This document shows positions 1-14,000 of a stretch of 64,000 bases of DNA, piece after piece; position 1 is the stretch's first letter; each line of letters begins with the position of its first letter. Below the pieces are notes generated by a model. That model was not told the DNA's origin. It searched no databases and was given only the letters and a program-made list of their open reading frames with translations. The position numbers and the translations under genes are program-made. The DNA lies in contig JAZARR010000214.1 of the NCBI GenBank assembly GCA_037389465.1, forward strand, positions 1,240,001 to 1,304,000, written 5' to 3'. This DNA is from Baylisascaris procyonis (Eukaryota; Nematoda; Chromadorea; Rhabditida; Ascarididae).

Positions 1-3000
1 GCTCCGTTGAAATGAGCCGTCCATTCAGTGCTCAATACAGCGTCTTTCAGCTTATGTGCACTTTGACCAGTGCGTCAAATATTTCAATAAATTCTGCCCT
101 TAGTGGTTAAAAACTCACTGACGAAAAATTGAAAACCGTATATGAAGGGATCTTTAGTTGTTATCTTAGGAAAGCTGCCGTTAATAAGGAGATGGCAGGC
201 ACAACATCTCGAAGGCAATCTCAAGAATGCTGAGCCGCGTTAATGGAGTGAAGCGCACACAAAATTTACTCTTCAGTAAGGTTCACTTGGATCCATTTTA
301 ACACAGTTTCTTCATAGGGCTACAAGCAACAGTAATGGATAGCAGGTGTGTCTCAGTGAAATCGTGACCTTTATTGCACTAAATTTGCACCATTCCAACA
401 ATTGGAGCTCTGTGGCAGTGCTACCCATTACTTCTTAACTTCTACTCAAAACGAACGCAAAATTGTGTTAATGCCAACAAAGTCCCTTGATTAAGTAGTA
501 CAGCGTCGTCAAGCTGGAATGATGTTCCTGATTTGGTGGGGATAGGCAGGCATACAAATGCATATGTAAGCTGGTATACGACGTCGGAAGAACATGCTTC
601 AGTTAAATTTGCAAAGGGCATGCAAAACGAACTTTTACTGAAGAAATTTTCATTATAGTTCGGAGACGTTCATTCTTTGATTTCGTTAATTACTGAGAAA
701 GCGCACCAAAGAGGTCACCGGAATACGCAATATGTGTTTTTCCAATCCCATCTATCGAACCCACCAGTAGACATACGCTGCAAAAAATAAACTCAGTAGC
801 GCATTGATATTTTAGTCATAAGAACGATCCATGCGATTCTTCAACTGAATGACTGTTTTCAAAGATGCGTCTTCATAAATTGGCATTTGCTAAACACTTT
901 TTTGTGGGATAGTACCTGCACGTTTCTATAGGCGTGTTTGTGTGTGTGCATGTGCACTTATACGCCACTCTGTGCGGCATTAGGAACCAATGATGTCTGA
1001 GTTATGGTGTCTAGCGAGTACAACCTGGACTATATTTGATCTTATATAGTAGCTTGCAGCATGAATCTGTCAAGCCGTTTCTAATCTGAATGTACCTAAG
1101 ACCTGGGTGCATTTTATGACTGCTCGATTAGCATTTTTTGAACTTTTTTCGACTGGTATAAGAACGCATCATGCGCATATTGTTTTTTTTATTCGCAATT
1201 TGCTGCACTGATTAGTTTGATAAACGCACTTGTAAAGGCACATCACCACATCGCCATTGACATGCTTCCCACTTATTTCGACCCCATTAATTATAAAGAT
1301 TGATGCGATGAATGAAATTCTTTATTTAACAAATTGTAGAATCTACTCAAAATTGTGTTGATACTTGCATATATATCGGTACATTAGAAACCGATGGATG
1401 AAGTTGAAAGCTAGGCTATATTTGCATTGCATATAGATTAGATGATCAAATTCTATAGCCATGCTTCAATCGTTTCCCAGCAAGAGCAGACAGATACAAA
1501 CACCAATGCATAATGAGGATTTGTCATGGTGCGTAGTAAGGGACATCAAAAAGGCAACGAAAACTGCTGCAAGGACTTCAATTTTATGGAACCGTTCATC
1601 TTCTTGAATATGCAAATTTCAGCTTCCGTAACCGCAATAAGAATATATTTTTAAAAGCAATCGTTCATTTGAATAAATTACAAAAGCAGAGATGTTGTTA
1701 ATGCTGAGGACAATCGTTATCGAAAAAATTTGTCAAATATTCACTGATTACCAGTGATCCGATAATGTTTTTTGTGCTAGCTGATCGTTTTTCACCAAAT
1801 AAATCAGCATCTACAGTAGGTATGTTTCTTTTCTCAGTGAAAAAATTTTAGAAGCAGTATAGCTGCAAACAAACCTACTTTATTTCCACAGCTGCGAATT
1901 TGCATGAATAGTAATAAATATTTTTTCTTGAGTTATTGCAAACGCAATTTTTGCAGTTGTGATCAAAACCATGTCGATTTGTTATATCAACAACCGTCGG
2001 CTCATGTCTGATGAGTAGAAATGTAAAATGCAGATTGTATCATCGAAATCATGCAACATTTTTCATCACTTGTTATGCAGTGCTGCAAATTTACTAGCCG
2101 AAAATGCATTACAGCAACTGAGTGTTTAAGTGCAGCAGTTCCAACACGGAAACCACCAAAATGAATTTTGCGATATTTGTTGGATATAATGAACATCATC
2201 ATATTTTATTTGATTAGTTAAATTCGAAGAAAGTTACATAAATTTGAAAACAAAAGAAGATTACTAGCATTCAAAACTGATTCACTTTTCATTTTTGCCA
2301 CTAAGATTGGCAAAAATCGAATCATTTATAAATTTATGCGAGTGATCGCCTCATGTAAAAAGTAAAGGCATCGTTTCGCATATCTCTTATTTATTCGTAC
2401 TAAATGAAACTTAATGGTCAATGAACATGATGCAATGGCGCATACCGTCTCAACTCTTCTCGTAAGGTCCTTGCTTTAATGCCAAAATGTACTTCTCCAG
2501 TTATTCCTTTAGTTATCCAGATTATGCCATGTGTACTATTTAACCGCAGAGCGCAGATTTGCAATTCAAGGTAGACTTGCACGCGACATTCTCTACCTCT
2601 CCTGCATATATGGCCTCATCGTTGAAGCTACCAAGCCCTTATTCTACTTTATTGCTACGAGCGAAATTGACACTTGCTCCTTCTACCTAGCTGAGGAATT
2701 TGCATTCTTAAATAAAGATTATTTCAGAAACAGTTCTTCAATTTATATGCGCCTTTGCACTATACATCAATTGAAATGAAGGATAACTTCTATTTAGTTG
2801 AGCAAGTAAAAGGCAAGAGTGCGTTATCCTTCTTTCGAAGATCTTACAGATGTGAGTATCGAGTCAGACAGATTATGAAGTGCTGCTGCATATCGGCGCC
2901 TTCCGCTTCTTACAATTTTCTAACTTCTTTTGGTAATTACTTGACTGAAGCGCTGGTTCAATTCATCTATCTGCCCCACAAAGAAATTCTCACGTAGAAA

Positions 3001-6000
3001 AGGCAGTCGAAGAACATCTAAAAAACTGCTTCGCTGTTTCAAATGGTCGCAATGGCTGCAAATATTTCAGATTTTCTGTTTTCACTTTCATTCGGATAAT
3101 TCGGAACTTATGGATAACCATAATAGGTTTATTTTGACTATCAACAGCAAAAGATGTATTGAAATCAATATTTTTTCCTCAGAATTCAACGAAACATGTG
3201 AACAGTAATAAAAACCGCTCGTAACAATGCACTGGACACTCTCGCGCTTACATCCGGGAATGTAACAGATTCAACATAATTGACATGCTCCTAGCTCTAG
3301 TCGATATGACGGCAGCTAAAGTTGTTCCTTGGAGCTTCGTCCTCGTCTGAGATATCGCACATGAATGCTTTAGAATCGCATTCAGGTGCAGATACAACGA
3401 GCATAAGCGAAACCGACCATTACGAAGCGCATAGTTAGAAGGCATAAAGCCTTAAAGCTTCTGCCACATCGCCAAAAAAAAGTAAGGGCAATCAGGGGAT
3501 CTCCTTCAACCACAGTAAGAAAATTTCACTTCTAACAAGAAAAATAATGCTGGTGGAATGAATGCTCACTTCTTGCGCGACCGGTATCATTATAGTCAGT
3601 CTTGAAAATTTAACGCGCTTCAGTTGTTTAAGAATCGAAATTCCGAACTGCTTCCTTTAGCTCTCAAAAAATACCGTTCCCTTCAATTACCTGTTCTTAA
3701 AATTTCAGGACTCGTCCTTTTTACTTTCCAAAAGTTTTTTATCGATCGTTTCGTGTCCGGGTTGAAAAATTTTTGGCTTGCTTCATTCATTTTAAAACCA
3801 CCAACTCTTTTCGAGATCAAACTTATGAGGTGGAACCGAAGCTGTCTGCAGAAATCTTATAATTATTTCTTGTTCAGGCAGATTACAACGGCCTAGAGAA
3901 GATTTTCATCAACAATGAACTGTGTTATGTTTTCGCACTTTCGGAAACCAATTTAAGAAATACAATAAAACGACCCGTTTACTCGAAGACGTTCAATTTT
4001 TCCAAAGTTTTTCATGGTAATTCGAACATATTCTCCAATTCATCTGAAATGAAACGTGCTAACCAGCGTTTTATATCGAGTAGAATGTCGTGTGCAGTGA
4101 CACCCAAACTAGCCGAGTTAAACTTTAACGTCCTCTGCTATTAAATAAGCATTCATTCGACAATATTGAATGCTACGGTCCCGTCACCTAAACTGTGCAA
4201 AGCTTACATGCTTGGATCTCGTCCACGGAAAAACGCAGCCATAAAATGCTTATTAATGAAGATTGAGGAAGAATAAAATTGGATCCACATATGATGTCTT
4301 CCAGTAGACTATTGCATTTTGTTAATAAGAGCGTATAAGGCACATCAAACGACTATTTGACATTATCGAAACCACGTTACACAATTTTCCCACCAATTAA
4401 TAAACTTTCAAATTTGTCTATATTCCCGTATATAATTAAAAATAAATGGAAACAGACAACAGATCGCTGAAGCAAAAAAAGCAATGAAACGTTAGGCAAT
4501 AGGTCGAGATTTATCTGAAGAGTAAAGTGGAACTAACAACGCTTTCTTCAAGTAGTCAATCATTGAGTATATTTTTCTGAAAGTAATAGCTCATTTGCAG
4601 TAACGAGATGATTCAAGCGTCGAGCTATAGAAATCCTGAACAATCGCATTAATCGGATCACAAATATCAAACTATTAAAACTCCATAAGATTCTAATCAA
4701 ACTTTCTATGATCACATAAGGGCAAAGATCCGTTTTCAATAAAGTCATTTCATTTCATTTCAATTACCACAGCAATGATGCCAATATCAAACTATATTAC
4801 AAAAACTGATGGAGGGCATAATTCACGCATATCCAACTTGAAGTTTGATCTAGTAAGCGAGAGAAGTGAATGCTAATTTTCATTCATGTTTTCCTCAGGG
4901 TTTTTGGGATATTGCTCCTAAGCACTTTAATACAATAGTCAAAAGTAAGGGCAACAATATTCCATTAGTATTGGATCAAAAGTGTTTGCTTCGATATCAC
5001 GATAGACAATGACGCACTAGATATAAGACCACAAAGACGTGAGCTTTTTGATGCATTTGAAATTTAACATGGCCCACTCATCGTGAATTCATTGAAGCAC
5101 GGGGTGAAAAAGCGTTTACTGCCAGAACATGATATCTTAAAAATACAACGAGGACCCTACTTCCACTCATCGCTGCGGTGGGATGCGTCGTTCCATTATT
5201 CCGAAATTGTTCTGCACTCTTTTCAGATCAGAAGGCTGATTTCACTGGTTGCCCGTGTATCCTATTTTTTCACGCCTTACTTAAAGAAGGCGTATTTACT
5301 ACGTTTTTCCCACGTCAAACGTTGCGACTAAATAATTGGAGACGAACGTATGAAACAGGGCTGAAGTGATCACTCCGCGACAGAAATATTTTCAGCTTGT
5401 TACTTCAGACGACCATGATTTTCGCCTTTATGTGCCCATAAGCCATGTGCGCCCAAAGTTGCACATATAGAAATGTTTGCTGCACATGATTCCTTGAAAT
5501 TTTGCTAAAGCCGTGCGGAGATTCGTGAATATAAGGAGGGACGACCTTGAAACTGCGTCAGTCTTGGAATTCTACAATAAACGCCTCAAGAGGCGGATAT
5601 CAACAAAGCTATGAATTAATAACAGTGTTTTCAGTGGAAATCCTTTTTATCATTTTAAGGGGACCAAAAGTTGCTGGCATATAGAAAAGTGGACAGTCAA
5701 CTGCTTTCCAAAACAGCCTCTGAATAAGCTAAAAAAATCATTTTTAGAGGCAAATAACAAGTCAACTTCCTACGTTGTCATCGTTCTCATTCGGTCGAAA
5801 AGATGCAGCTGAGAATGCGAAAGGTATTCGATGAGTTTCCAGAGAGAAATTTCCCAAGGAGTGCAAGAAACTTGACGCAATATGGTCAGTGCATGAGGGG
5901 GAAAAAGGACTATTTCGAGAGATGTGTGAGTGAGATCTGACCAGTTAGAAGATGAAACTCCTCTCTTCTGTCGTTCCCATCCTTGAAGAGCTGAATATCT

Positions 6001-8330
6001 CTTCTCATCCATTATCAGATCACGCCCTCCTTTGTATCACAATCTTACTGTTCTGCTTCAGGCGTCCACTTCAACAAATAGCTAGGAAGATGGGCATTCT
6101 GCAAAACGCGTCATTAAACCATAGTGAATGGCGCTCTTGTTGTTCCACAGTCTTACTCTACGCTCAAAAGGGTGTTATTGTTAGCTCGATCAAGAGTTGT
6201 ATAAAATTTGACGCATAAAACTGAGCGAATTGTGGAAAGAAGAAGGAACATCATTTCTTCTATCGACTGAAGTAGAAATTTTGGAGTTTCTCGATAAGAA
6301 AAGTTGCTCTGATGTCTCTGCTTATAAATGACATTTTGAAAGCATGCTGGATAAAAGTCCCTCTCATTATCAATAAAAGTTTACTTCCAAAAAGCATGTT
6401 GTTTCCACATGGATGAACTAGTGTCATAACAATTTCTCATGGATGAACTGAACGAAGAGCGTAAGCAGGAGGTTACTTTCCAGTGAAGGCATTTGTCGGA
6501 TAGAAGGGTTGAAGTTAAGTCAAAATTTTGGTATATTGTCCGGAGATTCATCGATATCATTGCTGATAAACAGATCTGCTTCATTTATGAGGAAATTCAA
6601 AATTTCTACAGCATTGTGAATTATCTATCATTTCCAAGGCACACATCTAATTCAAGTGGCCATATGCACCGTCTGCTGCTTGAATATTACAGTTTTTTTA
6701 AGTGATGGAAACAAGAAATGCGGGCAAATAGGCCAGGTTCGTATCAAAGCAATATTTGAATGCTTGAGCGCTTCGATCCCTCAAAGCACAGTTACTCCTT
6801 TACGAACAATAAGCGAAATGATAAGCGATTTTCACCGGTGCAGCTGTTCTGAAAGTCAATGATGTGAGCCCGAAAGTGATTTGCTTGTGGACCCAGTCTT
6901 TACCTAATTGGTTATTCCGACATACTGATTTGGGAAAGCATACAAAAAGTATGTCAGCGTGAAAATCGAAAAGGAAGAAAACGTTCGAAAAACAACAATT
7001 CAGATGAATAAAAAACTTGAAACATGAGAAAATGTAGAATGCTGAGGGGGAGTGGGTGCACTGAGATATCGGCGAAAAGCAGAATCCATACTCATACAAC
7101 GCGATACTGGAGACTGCGCAGACCACTGCTTTTGACAAAATGTGTTTTAGCGGGCAGGAAATAATGTTTACTCCTACTTGAAGGATTGGCAAACCAAAAT
7201 ATTTTTAAAGCCGAGTAACGGAAGAGTTGAGCAGTCGGAGAAGCCCAGCACAGTACTGTGATAATTAATCAAGTCTAACTTGAGTCTACGATATTCTGAT
7301 GATACGAGATTAAAGATTTTTAGATTAGTAATGTGAATAGGCTGATACGGATCACAAAAATTTTGCAAGAGCAACACGCGTGAAGCGTTTCTTAACATTT
7401 ATTAACAAATTGATATCGAGAACCGAATGAAGAGAATGTGCAAGAGAGTCAATGTATGTAATTCGGTCTCAACTCTTATATTCAACCATGACACTCAAAC
7501 TGCCGTGTAGCGTAAAATGATCCATTAGTGCATCCGTGGATTCTTCCGAAAACTACATAAATGGGGTCAAGCGTATTGGGTCATATCTTTTCAATGAGAC
7601 AGAGGGTAATTTCTTCACCAATGACGAAGCGAACGCACATTTTCACAAATCGCGAATATATAAACAAGAGAGGGAAACTCGGAAAACTTGCTACGCGGAT
7701 GCGAGATTGCTTTTTGCAGTGCACTTTAGAAGGAGTGCTAGGAGACAGCGCCTAATGGGAGTCTAGCAAATGTCAAGCGCTGGATTTTGTAATATTCAGC
7801 ACACTGATGAAATGTGTCTAATTCACTTGGAATTTGATAATGGCCATGGAAAATGAAAAAATGTTTTCAGCCGTCAGGCACTGCGGGTTTTGCGGCATTC
7901 GCGTGGATGGTGTGAACTTTTCCATTGGTGCACAAGCCTCGTTATTATGCATCATGTTATTATGATGCAAAAAAACGGCAGTGCACTTCAGCGTTCTTGG
8001 ACAAGCGCTCACGACAGTCACTATAATTATTCTGTGCTAGCATAGGCATATAGCTGCTACATAAAAAACTTCAATTTCAAGGTAGATGCTTGCATGTTTA
8101 CTAACTGAGAAGTTCTTTGCCATAAAAACATTGCGAATAAACAATATATCGCAGGTCAAAACCAAATCAAGAGGTTTGTCACAACGAGCGGGATCTTGGA
8201 TGAGGTTAACAAGAGTGTGGTTTTTAAGAAATTTTCTCTTAAGCGAGTTGATGTAACTTGGCCCCTTGCAACCGGAGAACTAACATTTGGGTCACCACCA
8301 CCAACATTCCATGATTTACCTTGCATCGCA
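1..8330. other. No gene recognised (left flank)
   Basis: Both strands were read. Open frames here are short (at most about 130 codons), have no recognisable domain and lack matching splice signals in a consistent frame. Base composition is AT-rich and even. A small inverted repeat, GCATCAT with a 6-nt loop and ATGATGC, lies at 7949-7968. I see no support for coding sequence, RNA genes or intact mobile elements. Confidence 0.5.
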
Positions 8331-8383
8331 TTAAGATATTCTTCAGAGTGAGACGCATGATTCATCGTTAAGATATTCTTCAG
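8331..8383. repeat. 16-bp direct repeat pair with nested inverted repeat
   Basis: The 16-mer TTAAGATATTCTTCAG occurs at 8331-8346 and again at 8368-8383. The first copy is followed by GTGAGAC and the second by its reverse complement GTCTCAC. This may be the scar of a small rearrangement or a degraded element; no function is implied. Confidence 0.6.
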
Positions 8384-8483
8384 TCTCACGTCTCTAGCAT
8401 TCTTCCAAACCTCTGTAGCATCATAAACTTTCCTGCAAATCACTTTTATTGGACGGCTTTGGTGTCATCATGTGAATCTATAT

Positions 8484-8850
8484 GGAGTGCTTCTTTAGGA
8501 GTGACGCTCCTCATCAGAATCTTCATTGACTACGGCATTGATGACTGCAACGAGGTCTCGACCAGTGTGAGCAGCAGATTGTTCACTTTGGAAAGTACGA
8601 TCCACCGCTGCCGCATTTTCTCCTAATGAATCGTCAATCAGCATTAGCTGCAGGAGCTGGCGAGAGGCTAGCAGCGATTTCTGTCATCGCTTCTTTCTGT
8701 AGTTCTAGCATCTGGACGACTAATTGCTGCTGCATCGCAAGCATCTGTTTTTGTGTTGCAGCTGTCTGCTCCAAGTACGACCTCGTAATCGAACGAACCA
8801 GTACCTCTAATACCTCCATTTCTTCATCTAGGGACAAACCCAATGCACCC
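8484..8850 (-). pseudogene. Gln-rich coiled-coil, gag-like coding fragment
   Basis: Read on the - strand, about 8843-8634 encodes a 69-codon frame rich in Gln, Glu, Leu and Met, with heptad-like spacing (for example QKQMLAMQQQLVVQMLELQ) that suggests a coiled coil, ending in an Ala/Pro-rich stretch and a stop. Just downstream (about 8640-8514), a shifted frame stays open and reads as an acidic tail ending DSDEERHS before a stop, so the segment may be one coding unit broken by a frameshift. It is richer in GC than its surroundings. Such Gln-rich coiled-coil starts are seen in retroelement gag-type proteins, but I cannot match it to a named family. A leftover host exon is equally possible. No initiator ATG is visible at the 5' end. 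Confidence 0.22.
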
Positions 8851-10978
8851 TCTCAGGTACAAGGCAGCAGAATGAACATCGACGTTCTGAAGCTTCACTT
8901 CCAAGATATGAAAAACCATTACCCGCTATCCCGTCTAAGCGTCGGAAGCTGTCGGCGGGCACAACGTACGAATGACCGCTCCCAGTGGCAACAAAATGCA
9001 AGTACTCTTCGCCTCGTCTCGAGGAAAAGAAAAAAAGTTGCAATATTATTGCGAGGCGAAGAGGCAATTCTGTATTGCGGTTATCTCATGACATGAGCGA
9101 TATAGCAGGGAGTGCTTCAAAAGCTCGAACCACGATTCGTAATGAGCTTGGAATTGGCGATAATTTCCATGAAAGAGTAGTTCACAAAAAAAGTTTACGA
9201 GAAAAATGTCAAAAAGTTATTTCTCATTGGGGTGGAGGGCAAGAATTGCATCAGAGAACTTGGTTTCTCGATATACTTGAACAAAATTTGTCGAGTTTCA
9301 TCTGAATCAGAAGACAACTTCCCAATGTGGTAGGGAAATAAAGCTGAATATGCTACATTGATATTGATTTCTGACCTGGAATGAGGAGAATCAAGACTGA
9401 TTTAGAGTACATAAAGCATTACTTCTTAAAGCTGCGTGCTGTTTCATGATTAGGCCTTAGAGCGCTCAGGAATAACGTCTTCTGCCTTTTCTTGCGGAAC
9501 ATTCTACGGATCTTTCGGTTTATATTTGATGAACTGATGAGTTCTGAAATTTGTTAATCGTCCGATTTAGAGCAAATAACTCAACAGCTTAGTAGAAAAA
9601 AGTGGAGAAGCTTATCAAAGGAATGGCATGATACGCGTTTTGTCGTTCTGCTCACTAAACCAGTCTTAAAGGTTATCAGCAAATGATAAATGCACGAAAG
9701 AATGTGCTCATATTTAAAGTGATTTAGATGACGCTATAAATTTTTAATCAAAGATTCATTTACTTCGCAAAAGATTCATGATTCCACCGACTTCGCAAAT
9801 CACTGCGAACTTAAAAGCTCATTTGAAAAGCTAAGCACAGCGTCAATAAACGATAGACATAATACCCACTAAAATTCCGTAACTTTAGTTTCAATTGCTT
9901 TTGAACTGAAGGTGATGAAAGAGGCATACACACCCATATTTATATAGAAGTAAAGTTTCGCAACAATATCTCTGCTAATGCAAGTTTTCAAGTGAAATAA
10001 AAACGAATCGCATTCCCTTCGTCATTCATTGTTCCATATCAATAGGATTTTATTGTGCCGACCGTTGAGTGCAAGCGTACAAAATGTTTGCTGAGCACTT
10101 TTTAAATGTGCACTCGATGATGTTAGCACACGATACACCCATCTGCAATGGAATCGTCCATTGCAAATAGCTGCGTGTCCACCATCGTTCACACTTTTCT
10201 TCTCATTCGAGCTTTCTTCCTTCTTCGCTTACTGTCGCAAATTTACCATTAAAACCTTTGAAAGTATCATTGTCTAGACGAAGGCACATTGAATTCATTA
10301 GCCCACTCAGCTAATCAGCTGAAAGTGAGAGGTGTAAAATAATCGAGAGATGTGAGCACCGCTTAAGTGAGTGAGTTTCAAACGTCTTCGAACATTAGTT
10401 GTATAGTGCTTATTTCATGCTTTTGCAAACTATTTCAATAGAAATTTCCCACTGTTAGACCAGAAAGCATAGATTAGTCACTAAGCGTTCAGCTTGAAGT
10501 GTGCTCTGGATGATATTGAAGGGTCTAGAATGGGATGAGAGCCGCTTTGGATAGGACGTTGTTTCATAGGGTCTCCAAAAGGATGTTACTGATTGGCTAC
10601 CCTCGACGCGTTACTCCTCTTCATATGTGTTCGTTTTTCAGTTATTCTTTGCATGCCTTTCTATTGAAGAGGTGTTGTTGTTTCGTGTCGACTAGTTTGG
10701 AGTGTCTTGATTTTCATTCTCCCCGAATCTTTTTTTTTTTTTGGTAGCCACAGTTTCGCAGATGTCAACAGATAGTTTCGATCTTTTCTCAACGCCGAAT
10801 GGATTGCTGTGGCGAACTCCAAGGTGGCCACTTGTGGTATCAGCCGTGACTCACCTTCAATTAGGACTTTCCGTTGATTTGATCTCTGTTCAAGATCTGG
10901 ACGTTCTAGATTGTGCTACTCAGCTAAAAGATGGAATGTCGAGAATCCTGACATTTTACATGAGAAACCTATAACGGC
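8851..10978. other. No gene recognised upstream of gelsolin copy A
   Basis: I see no coding exons or repeats of note apart from a run of T at about 10731-10742. The last few hundred bases should hold the promoter of copy A, but I could not identify a TATA box or other defined promoter element. Confidence 0.4.
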
Positions 10979-10987
10979 TTTTTTAAG
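10979..10987 (+). promoter_or_regulatory. Possible spliced-leader trans-splice acceptor, copy A
   Basis: TTTTTTAAG lies 13 nt before the ATG of copy A at 11001. A pyrimidine-rich acceptor with no upstream donor, a few bases before the start codon, is the usual picture for a nematode gene whose mRNA receives a spliced leader. This is an inference from position only. Confidence 0.4.
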
Positions 10988-11000
10988 GCAAAGAGTAGCG

Positions 11001-14000
11001 ATGGGTGTTGTCGATCCCCAGCTAAGAAACATTGGGAAGGAGTGTGGACTCGAAATTTGGCGGATTAAGGTTTGTTTCTACTGATTTCACTTTGATGAAA
11101 ATTTTGAAGACTCCGTTAACCACTGAATACTGTCAAATATAAAAGTTTTCAAGATTTCGAGTCCTCGGAATTGCGAATTTCAGGATTTCGGGTTGGAGAA
11201 ACTTCCAAAGCAACAACATGGTAACTTCTACTCTGGAGACTCCTACATTGTTCTCAGTGTATGTCATTTTCTTCCGCTATGAGTGACTAGACATTAATGA
11301 AACTTTGCGGATTTCTTTGGAAAATATGATCACTCATACTATGCAGTTATGATACAAACGACAGCATACTACGGCGCCAAATACATTGCGTTGGCACACG
11401 CCATTAAATGATCGTGCACAGTGTTAGCATTAGGTGGGGGAAAATTTTTGAAATTGGGCCTGAAACAGGACGAAGTATAGTGATCTGTTTAAGATATCAG
11501 CATTGCCCTTGTGGGCTGAACAACAAATATAGAGAACTCCGTGACATCAAATGATTCAATTTTCGATGTTTGTGAAAATCCGGCAATACTTTCATATTGC
11601 TTAGGCTGCCTGTCGCTCGTAATCAGCATCAACTCAATAAGATTGTGGACATCGATCAAACATCCTGTCGCTGGTCTTGGAGCACGGCTGGAAGGTTATG
11701 GCAGGTGTCCAAATGACAGCTTTTCTGATAGGCCTCCAGGATGGTTCCATCGAGCTTCCATGCTATCTTTGCACATGGGAGGGCAGGAAGGATAAGGTGC
11801 AGGATTGGCAGAAAGGGGTTGATATCTGCGTGCACAGCAGGAATAGCGAAAGGATGCTATTGGTGCAACGCGCATCCTCCTCCCTCCCTCATTCCTGAGC
11901 AGTCATTTAATGCATCGACGACATGTCGAGGTGGGTTTCATAAAGCAGCTTGGCGCAACTCCAGGTGAGAAGACCGCGGTCCCTACGTAACTCAGTTAAT
12001 TCATTGTTAACCTATTCGGCGCAAAGGCCAAAGTTGCTGCATCGCAGTGCAGGAGGCTTCCTCGAGAACCTTTGCCGAGGTGGCTTGTTTCCTTCCATGC
12101 AACCGCACGGTTGACGACTATTTGAAGAGTGACCGTACTGAGAAACTATGCTGAAATGAGTTGCAAGATTCCCCATGCGCGAGCCATTTGCTAAGGCCCG
12201 CCTTGATAAATGCGAAATAAATGGAAGGAAAATGCTCAGATCAACAAAAGCTGCACTGCCACCACGAAGTACTAGAGCTTAAACACCTCTTCAACAAAAA
12301 AAGGTTTAAAGATAGCATGTTGGCGAACTTGGGGTATACTTTTAAATCTTTGAAAAGTGGTTGCATGGCTGCATCCAAGTGTTTCGCAATAACTTTTGTG
12401 TGAAAAAGTATAAATTTGGCTTTTAAGATTTGTTTTTTCTTACTTTACTCTTAGGAACTAAAAAAAGTCGCGGCTTTTCTTTCAAAAGACAGGAAAATTC
12501 GATATTCTATCTGCTGTTCACATATCAAATCAATGGCCGATCTCAGATGCTTAAGGTCGATCACAAGTCGGGTGATTTAAAAAGGTTCGGAAAGTGTGCA
12601 GGAGGAACTGATCCGATGTGCGGATTGGGAAGCATACAGGAGGGAATGCCTGTTTGAGCCCACAAGACGAACCGGTTGCACGAATTTCCGACAAACAATA
12701 AAAACACTTAGCATTGCACTATCGTTTTGATGATTCAGTAGCTCGCAAAACGTTCATAAAATTTTTCGTTTCACTGGGACCCGGACGGTGTGAAATGAAA
12801 GTATTGCCAGTTGAAATCACGTGAAAGTTTTTGCGCACAATTGGATGAGAATTGTCACTGGAACTTGGCTATTGGTGAAGAAAGTGTCCTGAATTATGTC
12901 CATCGAACTTCATCACTGTAAGTTCTCCTATTGAAACTAGAGTGGAGACAAATAGATAGGCGCAAGCACACATAACGATAATAAGAGACTCGACGTTATC
13001 ATAAGGCGCTTTGCAAACACAAAACCGCAAAAGCACAACTGAACACAGAACTCAGAGAGCTGAAGTGTGATTTGATAGACAGCAATTTTTAATGGCTTTT
13101 GAAGAAAAAGTAATCGGTAAATAAGATTTACTCTTTAACAGAAAAAACTGCATCGAAAATGGGAATAACAGTGCTCGTCTAGACGTCCTACTATCAGCAC
13201 ATTCAATACGCAAGAATACGCTATATGCGTTTCTGTTGACGATAAAAAGGTTCTTTCGAAATCTAACGTTTTTTTAAATGATTGCATCCATCCTTTTGAT
13301 GCACTTGTTCTGTTACGGTCTTGCCCCCTCCCCGTCTCCTTCCGCTCTCGTGCGCCGGAAACGCAATCGACCAGGAAATAGCCAATGAAAAAAAGAGGAA
13401 AATAGTGAACATGAAACATAGTACATAAAACATGGAAATTCGCCATAAGATAGGGTAATTCACGCGAAAGGATCATTTCAGCTCGTAAACAACGATGAGA
13501 AAACGAGATGAAGCAATGAATAGCGCCAGAATTCATAAAACATAAGACACAGATTGCGTGGAAACAAATCGAAAAGCGTGCCAAGGGAGGTGGAGCGATT
13601 TGCGCTCTTTTGCATTCATATTTACTCAGCAATCAGATTTCTCTAAAATGATATGCAACATATTGCATTTACGCATTGAGTAATTCACCTGCTAGGAAAA
13701 TTTATAAGAAATTAGTTGTTTGCCGCCCATTGATATAATATGAAAAACCGTTTGACGTAAAATGTATTGAATTCTTTTCCATTCTTCAAATTTCCATGAA
13801 TTTCTTTGAAATTGTTTAGTCGATGTAAAATGAGATTTAGAAGGTTCCCCTGATGTGCACATCATGCTGTTAAATTTCATAATTCTAGGTTTAGAGGTTC
13901 CCGAGGTGAAACCATCGAACCGATAGGTAGGCACACATACACGTGCAAACATATACGCACGAACTTTCCAAGCACGCATACCGTGTTGCCACAATGCGCT

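Noticed and set aside
8626..9096. A 156-codon + strand open frame, the longest in the left flank after copy A is excluded
   Set aside because: It overlaps the Gln-rich - strand frame and is rich in Ser, Cys and Arg as expected for the antisense of Gln/Ala codons; there is no domain or splice support.
13135..13632. A 165-codon - strand open frame inside copy A intron 2
   Set aside because: The composition looks random (Cys, Phe and His rich), with no domain, no splice borders and no similarity that I recognise.
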